Positions 35,470 to 43,142 of a stretch of 64,000 nucleotides of DNA are shown one piece after another (position 1 is the first letter of the stretch; every line of letters starts with the position of its first letter). The stretch comes from Burkholderiales bacterium PBB6 (GTDB lineage Bacteria > Pseudomonadota > Gammaproteobacteria > Burkholderiales > Burkholderiaceae_C). Location of the stretch: positions 124,001-188,000 of the forward strand of contig NKIH01000004.1 in assembly GCA_002255925.1 (NCBI GenBank), in the 5' to 3' direction. The translations under genes and the position numbers were made by a program. The notes under the pieces were generated by a model. It was not told the origin of the DNA, made no database searches, and saw only the letters and a program-made list of their open reading frames with translations.

Positions 35470-35859
35470 TCAGCCCTGGGCTTGCGCGTCGATCTCTGCA
35501 AACACCTCACGCGCCACGCGGAAGCTGTCCATCGCGGCCGGTGCGCCGCAGTAGATGGCTGCCTGCAGAAACACCTCTTTGATCTCGTCGCGCGTGACGC
35601 CGTTGTTCAGCGCGCCGCGCAGGTGCAGCTTCAGCTCATGCGGGCGGTTGAGCGCCGTGAGCATCGACAGCACCAGCAGGCTCCGGTCGCGCCGGGCCAG
35701 CCCCGGGCGGTTCCAGACATCGCCCCACGCGTACTGCGTCACCATCTCCTGCAAAGGCAGGCTGAACGCATCGGCGTTGCGGATGGCGTTGTCGACATAG
35801 TCGCTGCCGAGCACCTCGCGGCGCGTTTGCAGCCCCTTGTTGAACAGGTCGTCGTTCAT
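35470..35859 (-). CDS. Carboxymuconolactone decarboxylase family protein
   Basis: 129 residues, all-helical AhpD-like fold of the gamma-carboxymuconolactone decarboxylase type: LGSDYVDNAIRNADAF, YAWGDVWNRPGLARRDRSLL, LNRPHELKLHLRGALNNGVT and EIKEVFLQAAIYCGAPAAMD. The CxxC of AhpD peroxidase members is absent; one Cys is present in IYCGAP. The fit is good for PcaC (protocatechuate pathway), but no other pca gene is in the window, so the substrate is uncertain. ATG 35859 has GAGG 8 bases upstream. It follows ilvA by 10 bases on the same strand and is probably cotranscribed with it. Confidence 0.85.
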   Translation of the reverse strand: MNDDLFNKGLQTRREVLGSDYVDNAIRNADAFSLPLQEMVTQYAWGDVWNRPGLARRDRSLLVLSMLTALNRPHELKLHLRGALNNGVTRDEIKEVFLQAAIYCGAPAAMDSFRVAREVFAEIDAQAQG

Positions 35860-35869
35860 CAGGTATTCC

Positions 35870-37453
35870 TCAGCGCAGGAAGAGCTTGTAGACCGGGTTT
35901 TCGGTTTCGTCGACGCAGGGGTAAGCCAGGCCGTCGATGAAGGCCTTGAGGGCTTTCTTGTCGCCCTTCGGCACCTGGATGCCAACCAGGATGCGGCCGT
36001 AATCGGCGCCCTGGTTGCGGTAGTGGAAGAGGCTGATGTTCCAGTCCGGGTGCATGGCCGACAGGAAGCGCATCAGCGCACCCGGCCGCTCGGGGAACTG
36101 GAAGCGGAACAGGCGCTCGTCGCTGGCCAGCTCGCTGCGGCCGCCCACCATGTGCCGCACGTGTTCCTTCGCCAACTCATCGTCGGTGAGGTTGACCGTG
36201 GCGAACCCATGCTTGCTGAAGCTGCGCGCGACTTTGTCGGCCTCGTCGCGCTTGCTGATGGAAATGCCCACGAACACATGCGCCACATTGGCGTGCGAGA
36301 TGCGGTAGTTGAACTCGGTGACGCTGCGCGTGCCCAGCAGTTCGCAGAAGCGCTTGAAGCTGCCGCGCTCTTCGGGGATGGTCACCGCGAACAGCGCTTC
36401 GCGTTGTTCACCGAACTCGGCCCGTTCGGCCACGAAGCGCAGCCGGTCGAAGTTCATGTTCGCGCCGCAGGTCACGGCCACGAAGGTGCTGCCCTTGAGC
36501 TTGTGCTCCGCGGCGTATTGCTTGATGGCGGCCACACCCATGGCGCCCGATGGCTCGACGATGCTGCGGGTGTCCTGGAACACGTCCTTGATGGCGGCGC
36601 AGACCGCGTCGGTGTCGACCACCACGAAGTCATCGACCAGCTCACGCGCCAGGCGGAAGGTTTCTTCGCCCACCAGCTTCACGGCAGTACCGTCGGCGAA
36701 CAGGCCCACATCGGGCAGGGTCACGCGCTTGCCTGCCTTGACCGACTGCAGCATGGCGTCGGAATCAACCATCTGCACGCCGATGATCTTGATCTCCGGC
36801 CGCACGGCCTTGATGTAGGCCGCGACACCGGAAATCAGGCCGCCACCGCCAATCGCGCAGAACACCGCGTCGATCGGCCCCTGGTGCTGGCGCAGGATCT
36901 CCATCGCGATCGTGCCCTGGCCGGCGATCACATCCGGATCATCAAACGGGTGCACGAAGGTCAGGTTCTGGGCCTTTTCCAGCTCCACGGCATGGCCGTA
37001 GGCATCGGAGAAGCTTTCACCGAACAGCACCACCTCGCCGCCCAGAGCAATCACGGCGTCGATCTTGACCTTGGGCGTGGTCACGGGCATCACGATGACA
37101 GCGCGGCAGCCCAGCTTGCGCGCACCCAGCGCCACACCCTGGGCATGGTTGCCAGCGGACGCGCAGATGACACCGCGCTTGAGCGCTTCCTGGCTCAGGT
37201 GCGCCATCTTGTTGTAGGCGCCGCGCAGCTTGAAGCTGAACACGGGTTGCAGGTCTTCCCGCTTGAGCAGCACCTGGTTGCCGACCCGCTTGGACAGGAT
37301 GCGCGCGTGATCGAGCGGCGATTCCATCGCCACGTCGTACACCTTGGCATTCAGAATCTTGCGCAGGTAGTCAGCCGGGCTGGGCTTGGTCACCTCGCGC
37401 GAGCTGCTGCTTGAGCTTGGGTTGACGCGGGTCTTGCGGGCGGCGCCGGCCAT
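35870..37453 (-). CDS. ilvA: Biosynthetic threonine ammonia-lyase (threonine dehydratase) IlvA
   Basis: 527 residues. PLP enzyme that converts threonine to 2-oxobutanoate, the first step of isoleucine synthesis. The PLP lysine lies in FSFKLRGAYNKM (about 70-80), the glycine-rich phosphate loop is IGGGGLISG, and two C-terminal ACT-like regulatory domains (about 340-525, LFAVTIPEERGSFKRF and LFRFQFPERPGALMRFL) fit feedback control by isoleucine and valine. AGGAG lies 7 bases before ATG 37453. Upstream on the same strand are a Val/Ile/Leu-rich leader peptide and a terminator, pointing to transcription attenuation. Confidence 0.96.
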   Translation of the reverse strand: MAGAARKTRVNPSSSSSSREVTKPSPADYLRKILNAKVYDVAMESPLDHARILSKRVGNQVLLKREDLQPVFSFKLRGAYNKMAHLSQEALKRGVICASAGNHAQGVALGARKLGCRAVIVMPVTTPKVKIDAVIALGGEVVLFGESFSDAYGHAVELEKAQNLTFVHPFDDPDVIAGQGTIAMEILRQHQGPIDAVFCAIGGGGLISGVAAYIKAVRPEIKIIGVQMVDSDAMLQSVKAGKRVTLPDVGLFADGTAVKLVGEETFRLARELVDDFVVVDTDAVCAAIKDVFQDTRSIVEPSGAMGVAAIKQYAAEHKLKGSTFVAVTCGANMNFDRLRFVAERAEFGEQREALFAVTIPEERGSFKRFCELLGTRSVTEFNYRISHANVAHVFVGISISKRDEADKVARSFSKHGFATVNLTDDELAKEHVRHMVGGRSELASDERLFRFQFPERPGALMRFLSAMHPDWNISLFHYRNQGADYGRILVGIQVPKGDKKALKAFIDGLAYPCVDETENPVYKLFLR

Positions 37454-37556
37454 GGCGGCTCTCCTGTGGTTTTGTACGGGCTGGAACAAGCAGCCATGCC
37501 TCATGAAATCGAGGTTTGCTGCGCTGCCGCATGATACCGGCTGCCCGTTTTGGCCA

Positions 37557-37588
37557 GAAAAAAGCCCGAAGTCTTGCGACTTCGGGCT
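37557..37588 (-). terminator. Attenuator terminator in the ilvA leader
   Basis: A perfect 11-bp stem (AGCCCGAAGTC 37563-37573 with GACTTCGGGCT 37578-37588, loop TTGC) is followed on the minus strand by six T residues (A-run 37558-37563). It lies 103 bases before the ilvA start. The next gene upstream reads the other way, so the hairpin cannot serve as that gene's terminator. Confidence 0.8.
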
Positions 37589-37684
37589 GAATCCACCAAT
37601 AGAGGAGGTGGAGGAGACAACGGGGTGCGTTGCGAGCTTGGGCTCGTGCACAGCCGGGTGGGGCCTGAGAGGCGCCGAACCGGC
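37589..37684 (-). promoter_or_regulatory. ilvA leader segment between leader-peptide stop and terminator
   Basis: 96 bases of the ilvA leader. The 387-base gap between ilvA and the OsmC-like gene is explained mainly by this leader plus its peptide and terminator. A GAGC-CCAA-GCTC hairpin is visible. A short TTCGG near 37674 could pair with CCGAA in the terminator's 5' arm, a weak antiterminator candidate. No convincing -35/-10 pair was found further upstream; a 12-bp palindrome AATTGCGCAATT (37778-37789) lies there. Confidence 0.5.
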
Positions 37685-37741
37685 CTATGCGTACAGCAAC
37701 GCGATGGAGATCAGTGTAATCACTACCGTGTTGCACTGCAA
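37685..37741 (-). CDS. Putative ilvA leader peptide (18 residues)
   Basis: Short open frame reading MQCNTVVITLISIALLYA from a TTG start to TAG. Eight of 18 codons are Val, Ile or Leu and two are Thr, with runs GTA-GTG-ATT, CTG-ATC and TTG-CTG. It is followed 96 bases later by a strong terminator and then by ilvA, the standard layout of a ribosome-mediated branched-chain attenuator. GAGG stands 4 bases before the TTG, a slightly short spacing. The overlapping frame encodes unrelated sequence without such bias. Composition and position make it convincing; translation is not shown. Confidence 0.7.
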   Translation of the reverse strand: MQCNTVVITLISIALLYA

Positions 37742-37840
37742 TATCCCTCGGCCAGAGAACGTACGCCATCAAAGGATAATTGCGCAATTCCGGCTGAATG
37801 TATTGGCCGGCTCTCTGGCCCCGAGGGGCAAGGATTCGAG

Positions 37841-38272
37841 ATGGATTGCACTGTTCGCTGGATCGCCGACGCCGGCATGGTGATGCAAGCAGAAACCGGC
37901 AGCGGCCACATCGTGACGATGGACGGCGCGCCGGAAGGCGGCGGGCGCAACCTGGCGCCGCGTCCGATGGAAATGATGCTGGTGGGCGCCGGCGGCTGCA
38001 CCGCCTATGACGTGGTGCTGATCCTCAAGCGCGGTCGCCAGGCCGTGACCGGCTGCGACGTGCAGATCAAGGCAGAACGCGCAGAGACCGACCCGAAGGT
38101 CTTCACGAAGCTCAACATGCACTTCGTGGTGAGCGGGCGGGGCCTGTCAGAGGCCGTGGTGGCCCGTGCCGTGGCCTTGTCGCATGAGAAGTACTGCTCG
38201 GCGACCGCCATGCTGGGCCGCACCGCCGAGATCACCACCAGTATCGAGCTGCGCGATACCTCGGCTGCCTGA
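37841..38272 (+). CDS. OsmC-family protein
   Basis: 143 residues, OsmC/YhfA-like fold: an N-terminal beta region with HIVTMDGAPEGGGRNLAPRPMEMML, then the central helix VGAGGCTAYDVVLILKRGRQ carrying the first redox-type Cys, and the second Cys in HEKYCSATAML. The paired cysteines match the peroxidase-type centre of OsmC/Ohr proteins, but this subfamily's substrate is not known. AAGGA lies 6 bases before ATG 37841. A GATAAT hexamer at 37775-37780 could be its -10, without a good -35. It is divergent from the ilvA leader. Confidence 0.9.
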   Translation: MDCTVRWIADAGMVMQAETGSGHIVTMDGAPEGGGRNLAPRPMEMMLVGAGGCTAYDVVLILKRGRQAVTGCDVQIKAERAETDPKVFTKLNMHFVVSGRGLSEAVVARAVALSHEKYCSATAMLGRTAEITTSIELRDTSAA

Positions 38273-38294
38273 GTGAGTGGGCGGCAGCCGCCGC

Positions 38295-38930
38295 TCAGAG
38301 GTGGTGGGCGATACGCGTCATGACGCTGGCGGCGCCCTTCATCACGCTGCGCAACACCTGAGGCATGGCCGCAGCGCCTGCGGCTTCTGCCTGCTCAGCG
38401 TGGTGCGCTTCGTCGACCTTCATCTGCGCGACGATGGCGCGCGAAGTCTGGTCAGCCGCGGGCAGACGGTCCAGGTGGCTGGCCAGATGCTGCTCAACCT
38501 GCCGCTCGGTTTCGACCATGAAGCCCAGGCTCCAGGCGTCACCCGCCTTGCCGGCCACCACGCCGATGGCGAAGGCGCCGGCATACCAGAGCGGGTTCAG
38601 CAGGCTGGGGCGATCGCCCAACTCCTTCAGCCGCTGCGCCGTCCAGGCCAGGTGGTCGGTTTCTTCCCGAGAGGCTGCACGCATCTGATCACGCACCGAA
38701 TCGGAGCGTGCGGTCAGGGCTTGCGCCTCATAAAGTGCCTGGGCGCAGACCTCGCCCACGTGGTTCACGCGCATCAATGCGCCTGAAAGCTTGCGCTCGT
38801 CCGCGCTGAGCGCCTCGGGCTCGGTGGGCAAGCCTGGCACGCGACGTGCTGAGTGAGGTTGTGCATGAACGGTTCGCAGCGCGTTGTCTGCGGCGACGAT
38901 CCAAGCATCCAGAGGGTTATAGACACGCAT
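38295..38930 (-). CDS. coq7: 3-demethoxyubiquinol 3-hydroxylase (Coq7)
   Basis: 211-residue di-iron carboxylate enzyme for the late hydroxylation in ubiquinone synthesis. The metal ligands are visible in ordered motifs: MRVNHVGEVCAQALY, REETDHLAWTAQRL, and near the C-terminus VETERQVEQHL and KVDEAHHAEQA (ExxH pairs). It stands as a single gene converging on the OsmC-like gene and divergent from the porin. ATG 38930 starts the homologous region (MRVYNPLDAWIVAADNAL); an upstream TTG at 38954 adds eight residues and is less likely. Confidence 0.95.
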   Translation of the reverse strand: MRVYNPLDAWIVAADNALRTVHAQPHSARRVPGLPTEPEALSADERKLSGALMRVNHVGEVCAQALYEAQALTARSDSVRDQMRAASREETDHLAWTAQRLKELGDRPSLLNPLWYAGAFAIGVVAGKAGDAWSLGFMVETERQVEQHLASHLDRLPAADQTSRAIVAQMKVDEAHHAEQAEAAGAAAMPQVLRSVMKGAASVMTRIAHHL

Positions 38931-38997
38931 GGCAGCAGGATAAGGCAACTTCAATCTCCGACACGGCTGTGCCAGTGGCTGCTGGCAAGCGGCACAG

Positions 38998-39043
38998 TGT
39001 CACCGTACCGTGACAACTCGTTGTAATGTGACAACAAGACAAC
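38998..39043. promoter_or_regulatory. Cluster of inverted repeats upstream of porin promoter
   Basis: TGTCAC-CGTACC-GTGACA (38998-39015) overlaps ACAAC-TC-GTTGT (39013-39024) and is followed by GTTGT-AATGTG-ACAAC (39020-39035) and a third ACAAC (39039-39043). Such clustered dyads, about 20 bases before the candidate -35, suggest an operator for coq7, the porin or both. The regulator is unknown. Confidence 0.4.
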
Positions 39044-39063
39044 AAGCTTGGGGTCGTTACGGT

Positions 39064-39092
39064 TTGCGTGGGCCGGGTGCGTCTGGTGCAAT
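39064..39092 (+). promoter_or_regulatory. Candidate porin promoter
   Basis: TTGCGT (39064-39069) and TGCAAT (39087-39092) are separated by 17 bases. Transcription from here would give a leader of about 105 bases before the porin ATG. The leader contains CCACC-ATCAA-GGTGG and a CCCGATCGGG palindrome, so it is structured. Confidence 0.35.
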
Positions 39093-39202
39093 GGCGACAG
39101 CTTCCGATAAGGAGGTTGGCCTGATCAGCCCGGACCACCATCAAGGTGGCAGGGTACTCCCCCCGATCGGGACCTCTTGTTCCAACCTAGGAGATAGTTG
39201 CA

Positions 39203-40135
39203 ATGAATAAATCTCTGCTCGCTCTCGCAGTGCTCGGCGCTTTCGCTGGTGCAGCCTCGGCTCAATCGTCTGTGACCATCTACGGCAAGATCGAACTGGC
39301 CGCTGGCAAGCCCACCGGCACCACCGACAAGCAAATCATGGACAACAACACCGGCAGCCGTATCGGCTTCCGTGGCGTTGAAGACCTGGGCGGTGGCATG
39401 CAAGCCCTGTTCGGTTTCGAGCACCGCCTGTCTCCTGACACCGGCGCCTCGACCTCGACCAACTTCTGGAATGGCTACTCGACCGTTGGTCTGGCTGGCT
39501 CGTTCGGCAAGGTGAACCTGGGCCGTCAGTACGTCGCAGCCTTCACCCACATCCAGAACCAGATCGACCCGTTCTCGGGCGACACCCAAGCCGCTCTGCG
39601 TGACACCGGCATGCGTTTTGGTGGCATCACCAAGGTTCGCGTGGCTGACTCGATCCGCTACGACTTCAGCGCCAATGGCATCAACTTCGCAGCCAGCGTT
39701 GGCGAAGCTCCTGCTGGCAGCCCTGACCGTCCGATGTCGGTGGCCGTGAACTACTCGGCTGGTCCGATGTTCCTGGGCCTGGGCATTGAAAACCCGGAAG
39801 GCGCCAACGACAACGTGTGGAACATCGGTGGCCGTTACAACTTCGGCTTCGCCACCCTGTCGGCCGGTTACGGCAAGGGCTCGAACAACGCCAATGTGGA
39901 TGCCAAGGGCTTCCTGCTGGGCGCCGTGGTGCCTTTCGGCGCGACCGACTTCAAGATCGGCTACGCTGAAAACAAGCTGGACAACACCAGCCTGAAGACC
40001 AAGCGTGCTTCCATCGGTGCTGATTACAACCTGTCGAAGCGCACCAAGCTGTTCGCCAACTACTCCAAGGTTGGCGGCGGCGTGCCGGTCGGCCCGAAGA
40101 GCGGCTACAGCGCTGGTATCAACCACAGCTTCTGA
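39203..40135 (+). CDS. General porin, Burkholderiales type
   Basis: 310-residue trimeric outer-membrane porin for passive diffusion of small solutes. It has a signal peptide to about residue 20 (LGAFAGAASAQ), the classical mature start SSVTIYGKIEL, the early segment GSRIGFRGVEDLGGGMQALFGFEHR, and a barrel ending in INHSF with the C-terminal Phe needed for Bam insertion. Codon use is strongly biased toward preferred codons, unlike most neighbours, which fits high expression. An AGGAGA site precedes the ATG. A strong terminator follows at 40172-40196, so it is a single-gene unit. Confidence 0.95.
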   Translation: MNKSLLALAVLGAFAGAASAQSSVTIYGKIELAAGKPTGTTDKQIMDNNTGSRIGFRGVEDLGGGMQALFGFEHRLSPDTGASTSTNFWNGYSTVGLAGSFGKVNLGRQYVAAFTHIQNQIDPFSGDTQAALRDTGMRFGGITKVRVADSIRYDFSANGINFAASVGEAPAGSPDRPMSVAVNYSAGPMFLGLGIENPEGANDNVWNIGGRYNFGFATLSAGYGKGSNNANVDAKGFLLGAVVPFGATDFKIGYAENKLDNTSLKTKRASIGADYNLSKRTKLFANYSKVGGGVPVGPKSGYSAGINHSF

Positions 40136-40141
40136 TCCATC

Positions 40142-40196
40142 ACCTGCCTTCGGGCAGGTCTGGCAGAAACCAAAAGCCACCTTCGGGTGGCTTTTT
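40142..40196 (+). terminator. Tandem hairpins ending the porin transcript
   Basis: ACCTGCC-TTCG-GGCAGGT (40142-40159) is followed by AAAAGCCACC-TTCG-GGTGGCTTTT (40172-40195) with a T-rich tail. Both use the very stable UUCG-type loop. The second is a standard rho-independent terminator. Confidence 0.85.
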
Positions 40197-40243
40197 CATT
40201 GGTGAAACGTCTGCAGTCCCCCGTTCACTTGTACCGTGTCGCC

Positions 40244-41017
40244 ATGAATTTGCCTGAGCCCACGTCTCACTTCAGTCAGCCGAATCGTCGAGCCCTGTTG
40301 GTCGCCGGCGCTGCCGCGCTGTCAGGGTGCGCCTCAACAACGTCGCTGCCGCAGGCCGATGCTGCTGCAGGCGCTAGCCAGACCGGCGCCTGGCAGGCCG
40401 TGACCTTCCCGGGCAAGGCGTTGACGACCTACCGACGTGACGTCAAGGACGGTGTGCCAGCCTGGCGGGCTGAGGCCCATCAGTCGGCCAGCATGTGGCG
40501 ACACCGGGTCAGCCTCGCGCCCGGCCAGTTCGATGTCGTGCGCTTTTCGTGGTGGGTGGATCGGCTCGTCCCGGGTGCAGCGTTGGGCGAAGCGGGCAGA
40601 ACCGATTCACCGGCGCGCCTCGTCTTTGCGTTCGCCGGCGACGATACCCGCTTGTCGATGCGCAACCGCATGCTCTTCGATCTTGCGGAGTCGCTGGGAC
40701 AAGAGCGCCCCCCGTACGCCACGCTCGTCTATGCCTGGAGCAATGACCTGCCCGTGGGCGAGGCCGTGGTTCATCCACGCAGTGATCGCGTCCGCAAGAT
40801 CGTGATCGATTCGGGCGATGCCCACTTGCGTACCTGGCGGCAGCATGAGCGCCGTCTGTCAGATGATTTCCAGCAGCTTTTCGGGGAAGCGCCCGGGCCG
40901 CTGGTCGGCGTGGCGTTCATGACCGACGCCGACAACCTCGAGGCCTCCGCGCTGACCTGGTACGGCCAGGTTGAGGTGCAAGGGCAGGCGGGGAGCCAAG
41001 GGCTGTCGATTTTCTGA
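40244..41017 (+). CDS. DUF3047 lipoprotein
   Basis: 257 residues. The signal peptide ends in the lipobox LSGC (Cys at about 29). The mature domain matches DUF3047: WWVDRLVPGAALGEAGRTDSPARLVFAFAGD, TLVYAWSNDLPVGEAVVHP, and near the C-terminus GVAFMTDADNLEASALTWYG. The family is of unknown function and resembles carbohydrate-binding beta-sandwiches in pattern. It is a single gene after the porin terminator; the spacer to the ABC transporter genes is 164 bases and carries a small tandem repeat. Confidence 0.85.
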   Translation: MNLPEPTSHFSQPNRRALLVAGAAALSGCASTTSLPQADAAAGASQTGAWQAVTFPGKALTTYRRDVKDGVPAWRAEAHQSASMWRHRVSLAPGQFDVVRFSWWVDRLVPGAALGEAGRTDSPARLVFAFAGDDTRLSMRNRMLFDLAESLGQERPPYATLVYAWSNDLPVGEAVVHPRSDRVRKIVIDSGDAHLRTWRQHERRLSDDFQQLFGEAPGPLVGVAFMTDADNLEASALTWYGQVEVQGQAGSQGLSIF

Positions 41018-41070
41018 GCGCGCGTGCCACCGGCCTCGGTTGGGCTCATCCAGCAGACAGGCGCAAAGCG

Positions 41071-41094
41071 CAGCGCAAATCCCAGCGCAAATCC
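41071..41094. repeat. 12-bp tandem duplication
   Basis: CAGCGCAAATCC occurs twice without a gap (41071-41082 and 41083-41094), with a diverged third unit (CGTCGCAAAGAC) directly after. It lies in the leader region of the ABC transporter operon. Confidence 0.7.
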
Positions 41095-41181
41095 CGTCGC
41101 AAAGACCGCATAACGATCCGCGCACGGCCTCGCTTATGCTGATGTCGCACGGGCACACACCTTGCGACACTCACCCCACTC

Positions 41182-42168
41182 ATGCTCGCATTCATCATTC
41201 GCCGATTGGGACAGGCTGTCCTCGTGTTGCTCACCGTGGCCTTCCTGGCCTTCATGCTGTTCCAGTACGTCGGTGACCCTGTCACCAACCTGCTGGGCCA
41301 GGACGCCACGCCAGAGCAGCGCACCCAACTGCGTGCCGATCTCGGGCTGGACCAAACCTTTCCGGTGCAATTCGCGAACTTTGTCGGCCGCGCCGTGCAG
41401 GGTGAATTTGGTCTGAGCTTGCGTCAGGGCCGCAAGGTGTCCACGCTGATCGGTGAACGGTTTCCTGCCACGCTGGAGCTGGCGCTGACGGCCGCGCTGT
41501 TGTCGCTGCTGCTCGGCTTGCCGCTGGGCGTGTATGCCGCGCTGCGCCGTGGCCATGCGGATGCCCAGTTGCTGATGACAGCGTCCTTGCTGGGCGTGTC
41601 GTTGCCCACCTTCCTGATCGGCATCCTGTTCATCTTTGTGTTCTCGGCGCACCTGGCCTGGCTGCCCGGGTTTGGCCGCGGGGAAACGGTGGCCTGGGGT
41701 TCCTGGTGGCAGACCGGCTGGTTCACGCTGGACGGCTGGAAGCATCTGTTGATGCCGTCCGTCACTTTGGCGATCTATCAGATCACCTTGCTGATGCGGC
41801 TGGTGCGCGCCGAGATGCTGGAAGTGCTGCGCACCGATTACATCAAGTTCGCCCGGGCGCGCGGCTTGAGCAACCGGGCCGTGCACTTCGGCCACGCGCT
41901 CAAGAACACACTGGTGCCTGTGATCACCATCACCGCGCTGCAGCTGGGTGGCTTGATCGCCTTCTCGATCATCACTGAAACGGTGTTCCAGTGGCCCGGC
42001 ATGGGCCTGCTGTTCGTGCAGGCCGTGCAGTTCGCTGACATCCCGGTGATGGCGGCCTACCTCTGCCTGATCGCACTGATCTTCGTGGCCGTGAACCTGG
42101 CCGCTGACCTGCTCTACGTCGTTGTCGACCCCCGCTTGCGGGTTGAGCGCTCCACGGCAGGCCATTGA
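41182..42168 (+). CDS. Peptide-type ABC transporter permease (DppB/OppB-like)
   Basis: 328-residue inner-membrane permease. It starts with the family signature MLAFIIRRLGQAVLVLLTV and ends with FQWPGMGLLFVQAVQFADIPVMAAY; the EAA-type loop for ATPase contact is in MLEVLRTDYIKFARARGLS. Six membrane segments are visible. It is the first gene of a four-gene importer (two permeases, two ATPases). The usual substrate-binding protein gene is not next to it, so the substrate (peptide, nickel or other) cannot be read from context. Confidence 0.93.
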   Translation: MLAFIIRRLGQAVLVLLTVAFLAFMLFQYVGDPVTNLLGQDATPEQRTQLRADLGLDQTFPVQFANFVGRAVQGEFGLSLRQGRKVSTLIGERFPATLELALTAALLSLLLGLPLGVYAALRRGHADAQLLMTASLLGVSLPTFLIGILFIFVFSAHLAWLPGFGRGETVAWGSWWQTGWFTLDGWKHLLMPSVTLAIYQITLLMRLVRAEMLEVLRTDYIKFARARGLSNRAVHFGHALKNTLVPVITITALQLGGLIAFSIITETVFQWPGMGLLFVQAVQFADIPVMAAYLCLIALIFVAVNLAADLLYVVVDPRLRVERSTAGH

Positions 42169-42195
42169 CCGGTGGCCCGAACCCAAACGCCTGCG

Positions 42196-43137
42196 ATGAC
42201 CACTTCCACTTCTCCACAAACCCGCCCGTCGGGCTGGCTGGCGCGATGGCGCGCCAGCGATGTCTGGTACAGCTTCTGTCAGTCGCGCACCGCCATGGCT
42301 GCCGCGCTGGTGGCGTTGGTCTGCCTGTTAGGCGCCTTTCTGGCGCCCTGGCTGGCGCCGCACAACCCGTACGATTTGTCTCAGCTGGAGTTGATGGACG
42401 CGCGGCTGCCGCCGGCCTGGGTGCCTGAGGGCAGCGCGAAGTTCGTGCTCGGCACCGACGATCAGGGCCGAGACATCCTTTCCGCGCTGATGTACGGCGC
42501 GCGCATCTCGCTGCTCGTGAGCATCGCCTCGGTGCTGCTGTCGATGCTGGTGGGTGTTGGCCTGGGTCTGCTCTCCGGCTTCGTGGGTGGCCGCGTCGAT
42601 GCGCTGATCATGCGGGTCTGCGATGTGATGCTCTCGTTCCCGGCGATTCTGGTGGCCCTCTTGATCGACGGCGTTGGTCGCGCCTTGTTTCCCAACGCGC
42701 ACGACACGCTCGCGTTTGCCGTGCTCATCCTTTCCATTTCCTTGACCGGCTGGGTGCAATACGCCCGCACGGTGCGTGGCTCGACGCTGGTGGAGCGGCG
42801 CAAGGAATATGTGCAGGCGGCGCAGGTCATTGGTGTGAAGCCATGGCGCATCATGCTCCGGCATGTGCTGCCCAATGTGCTGGGCCCGGTGATGGTGATT
42901 GCCACCATCCAGGTGGCCCTGGCCATCCAGACGGAGGCGGCCCTGTCTTACCTGGGCGTCGGAGTGCCACCCACCAGCCCGTCCTTGGGCACGTTGATCC
43001 GCATCGGCCAGGAATACCTGTTTGCCGGCGAATGGTGGATCACGCTGTTTCCCGGCGTGATGCTGGTGATGATCGCCTTGTCCGTGAATTTGCTGGGGGA
43101 CTGGCTGCGCGATGCGCTCAATCCCCGACTGAGGTAA
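42196..43137 (+). CDS. Peptide-type ABC transporter permease (DppC/OppC-like)
   Basis: 313 residues. It has an N-terminal DppC-type domain (RTAMAAALVALVCLLGAFLAPWLAPHNPYD), the family motif GTDDQGRDILSALMYGARISL, the EAA loop with RKEYVQAAQVIGVKPWRIMLRHVLPN, and five to six membrane segments. It is the partner of the preceding permease. ATG 42196 is chosen; a GTG at 42172, 3 bases after the upstream stop, would add eight residues and cannot be excluded. The next gene starts 5 bases after its stop. Confidence 0.93.
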   Translation: MTTSTSPQTRPSGWLARWRASDVWYSFCQSRTAMAAALVALVCLLGAFLAPWLAPHNPYDLSQLELMDARLPPAWVPEGSAKFVLGTDDQGRDILSALMYGARISLLVSIASVLLSMLVGVGLGLLSGFVGGRVDALIMRVCDVMLSFPAILVALLIDGVGRALFPNAHDTLAFAVLILSISLTGWVQYARTVRGSTLVERRKEYVQAAQVIGVKPWRIMLRHVLPNVLGPVMVIATIQVALAIQTEAALSYLGVGVPPTSPSLGTLIRIGQEYLFAGEWWITLFPGVMLVMIALSVNLLGDWLRDALNPRLR

Positions 43138-43142
43138 GCCGC

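Noticed and set aside
37778-37789. Perfect 12-bp palindrome AATTGCGCAATT between the ilvA leader and the OsmC-like gene
   Set aside because: Short, no second copy seen, and no regulator can be named; noted only as part of the spacer.
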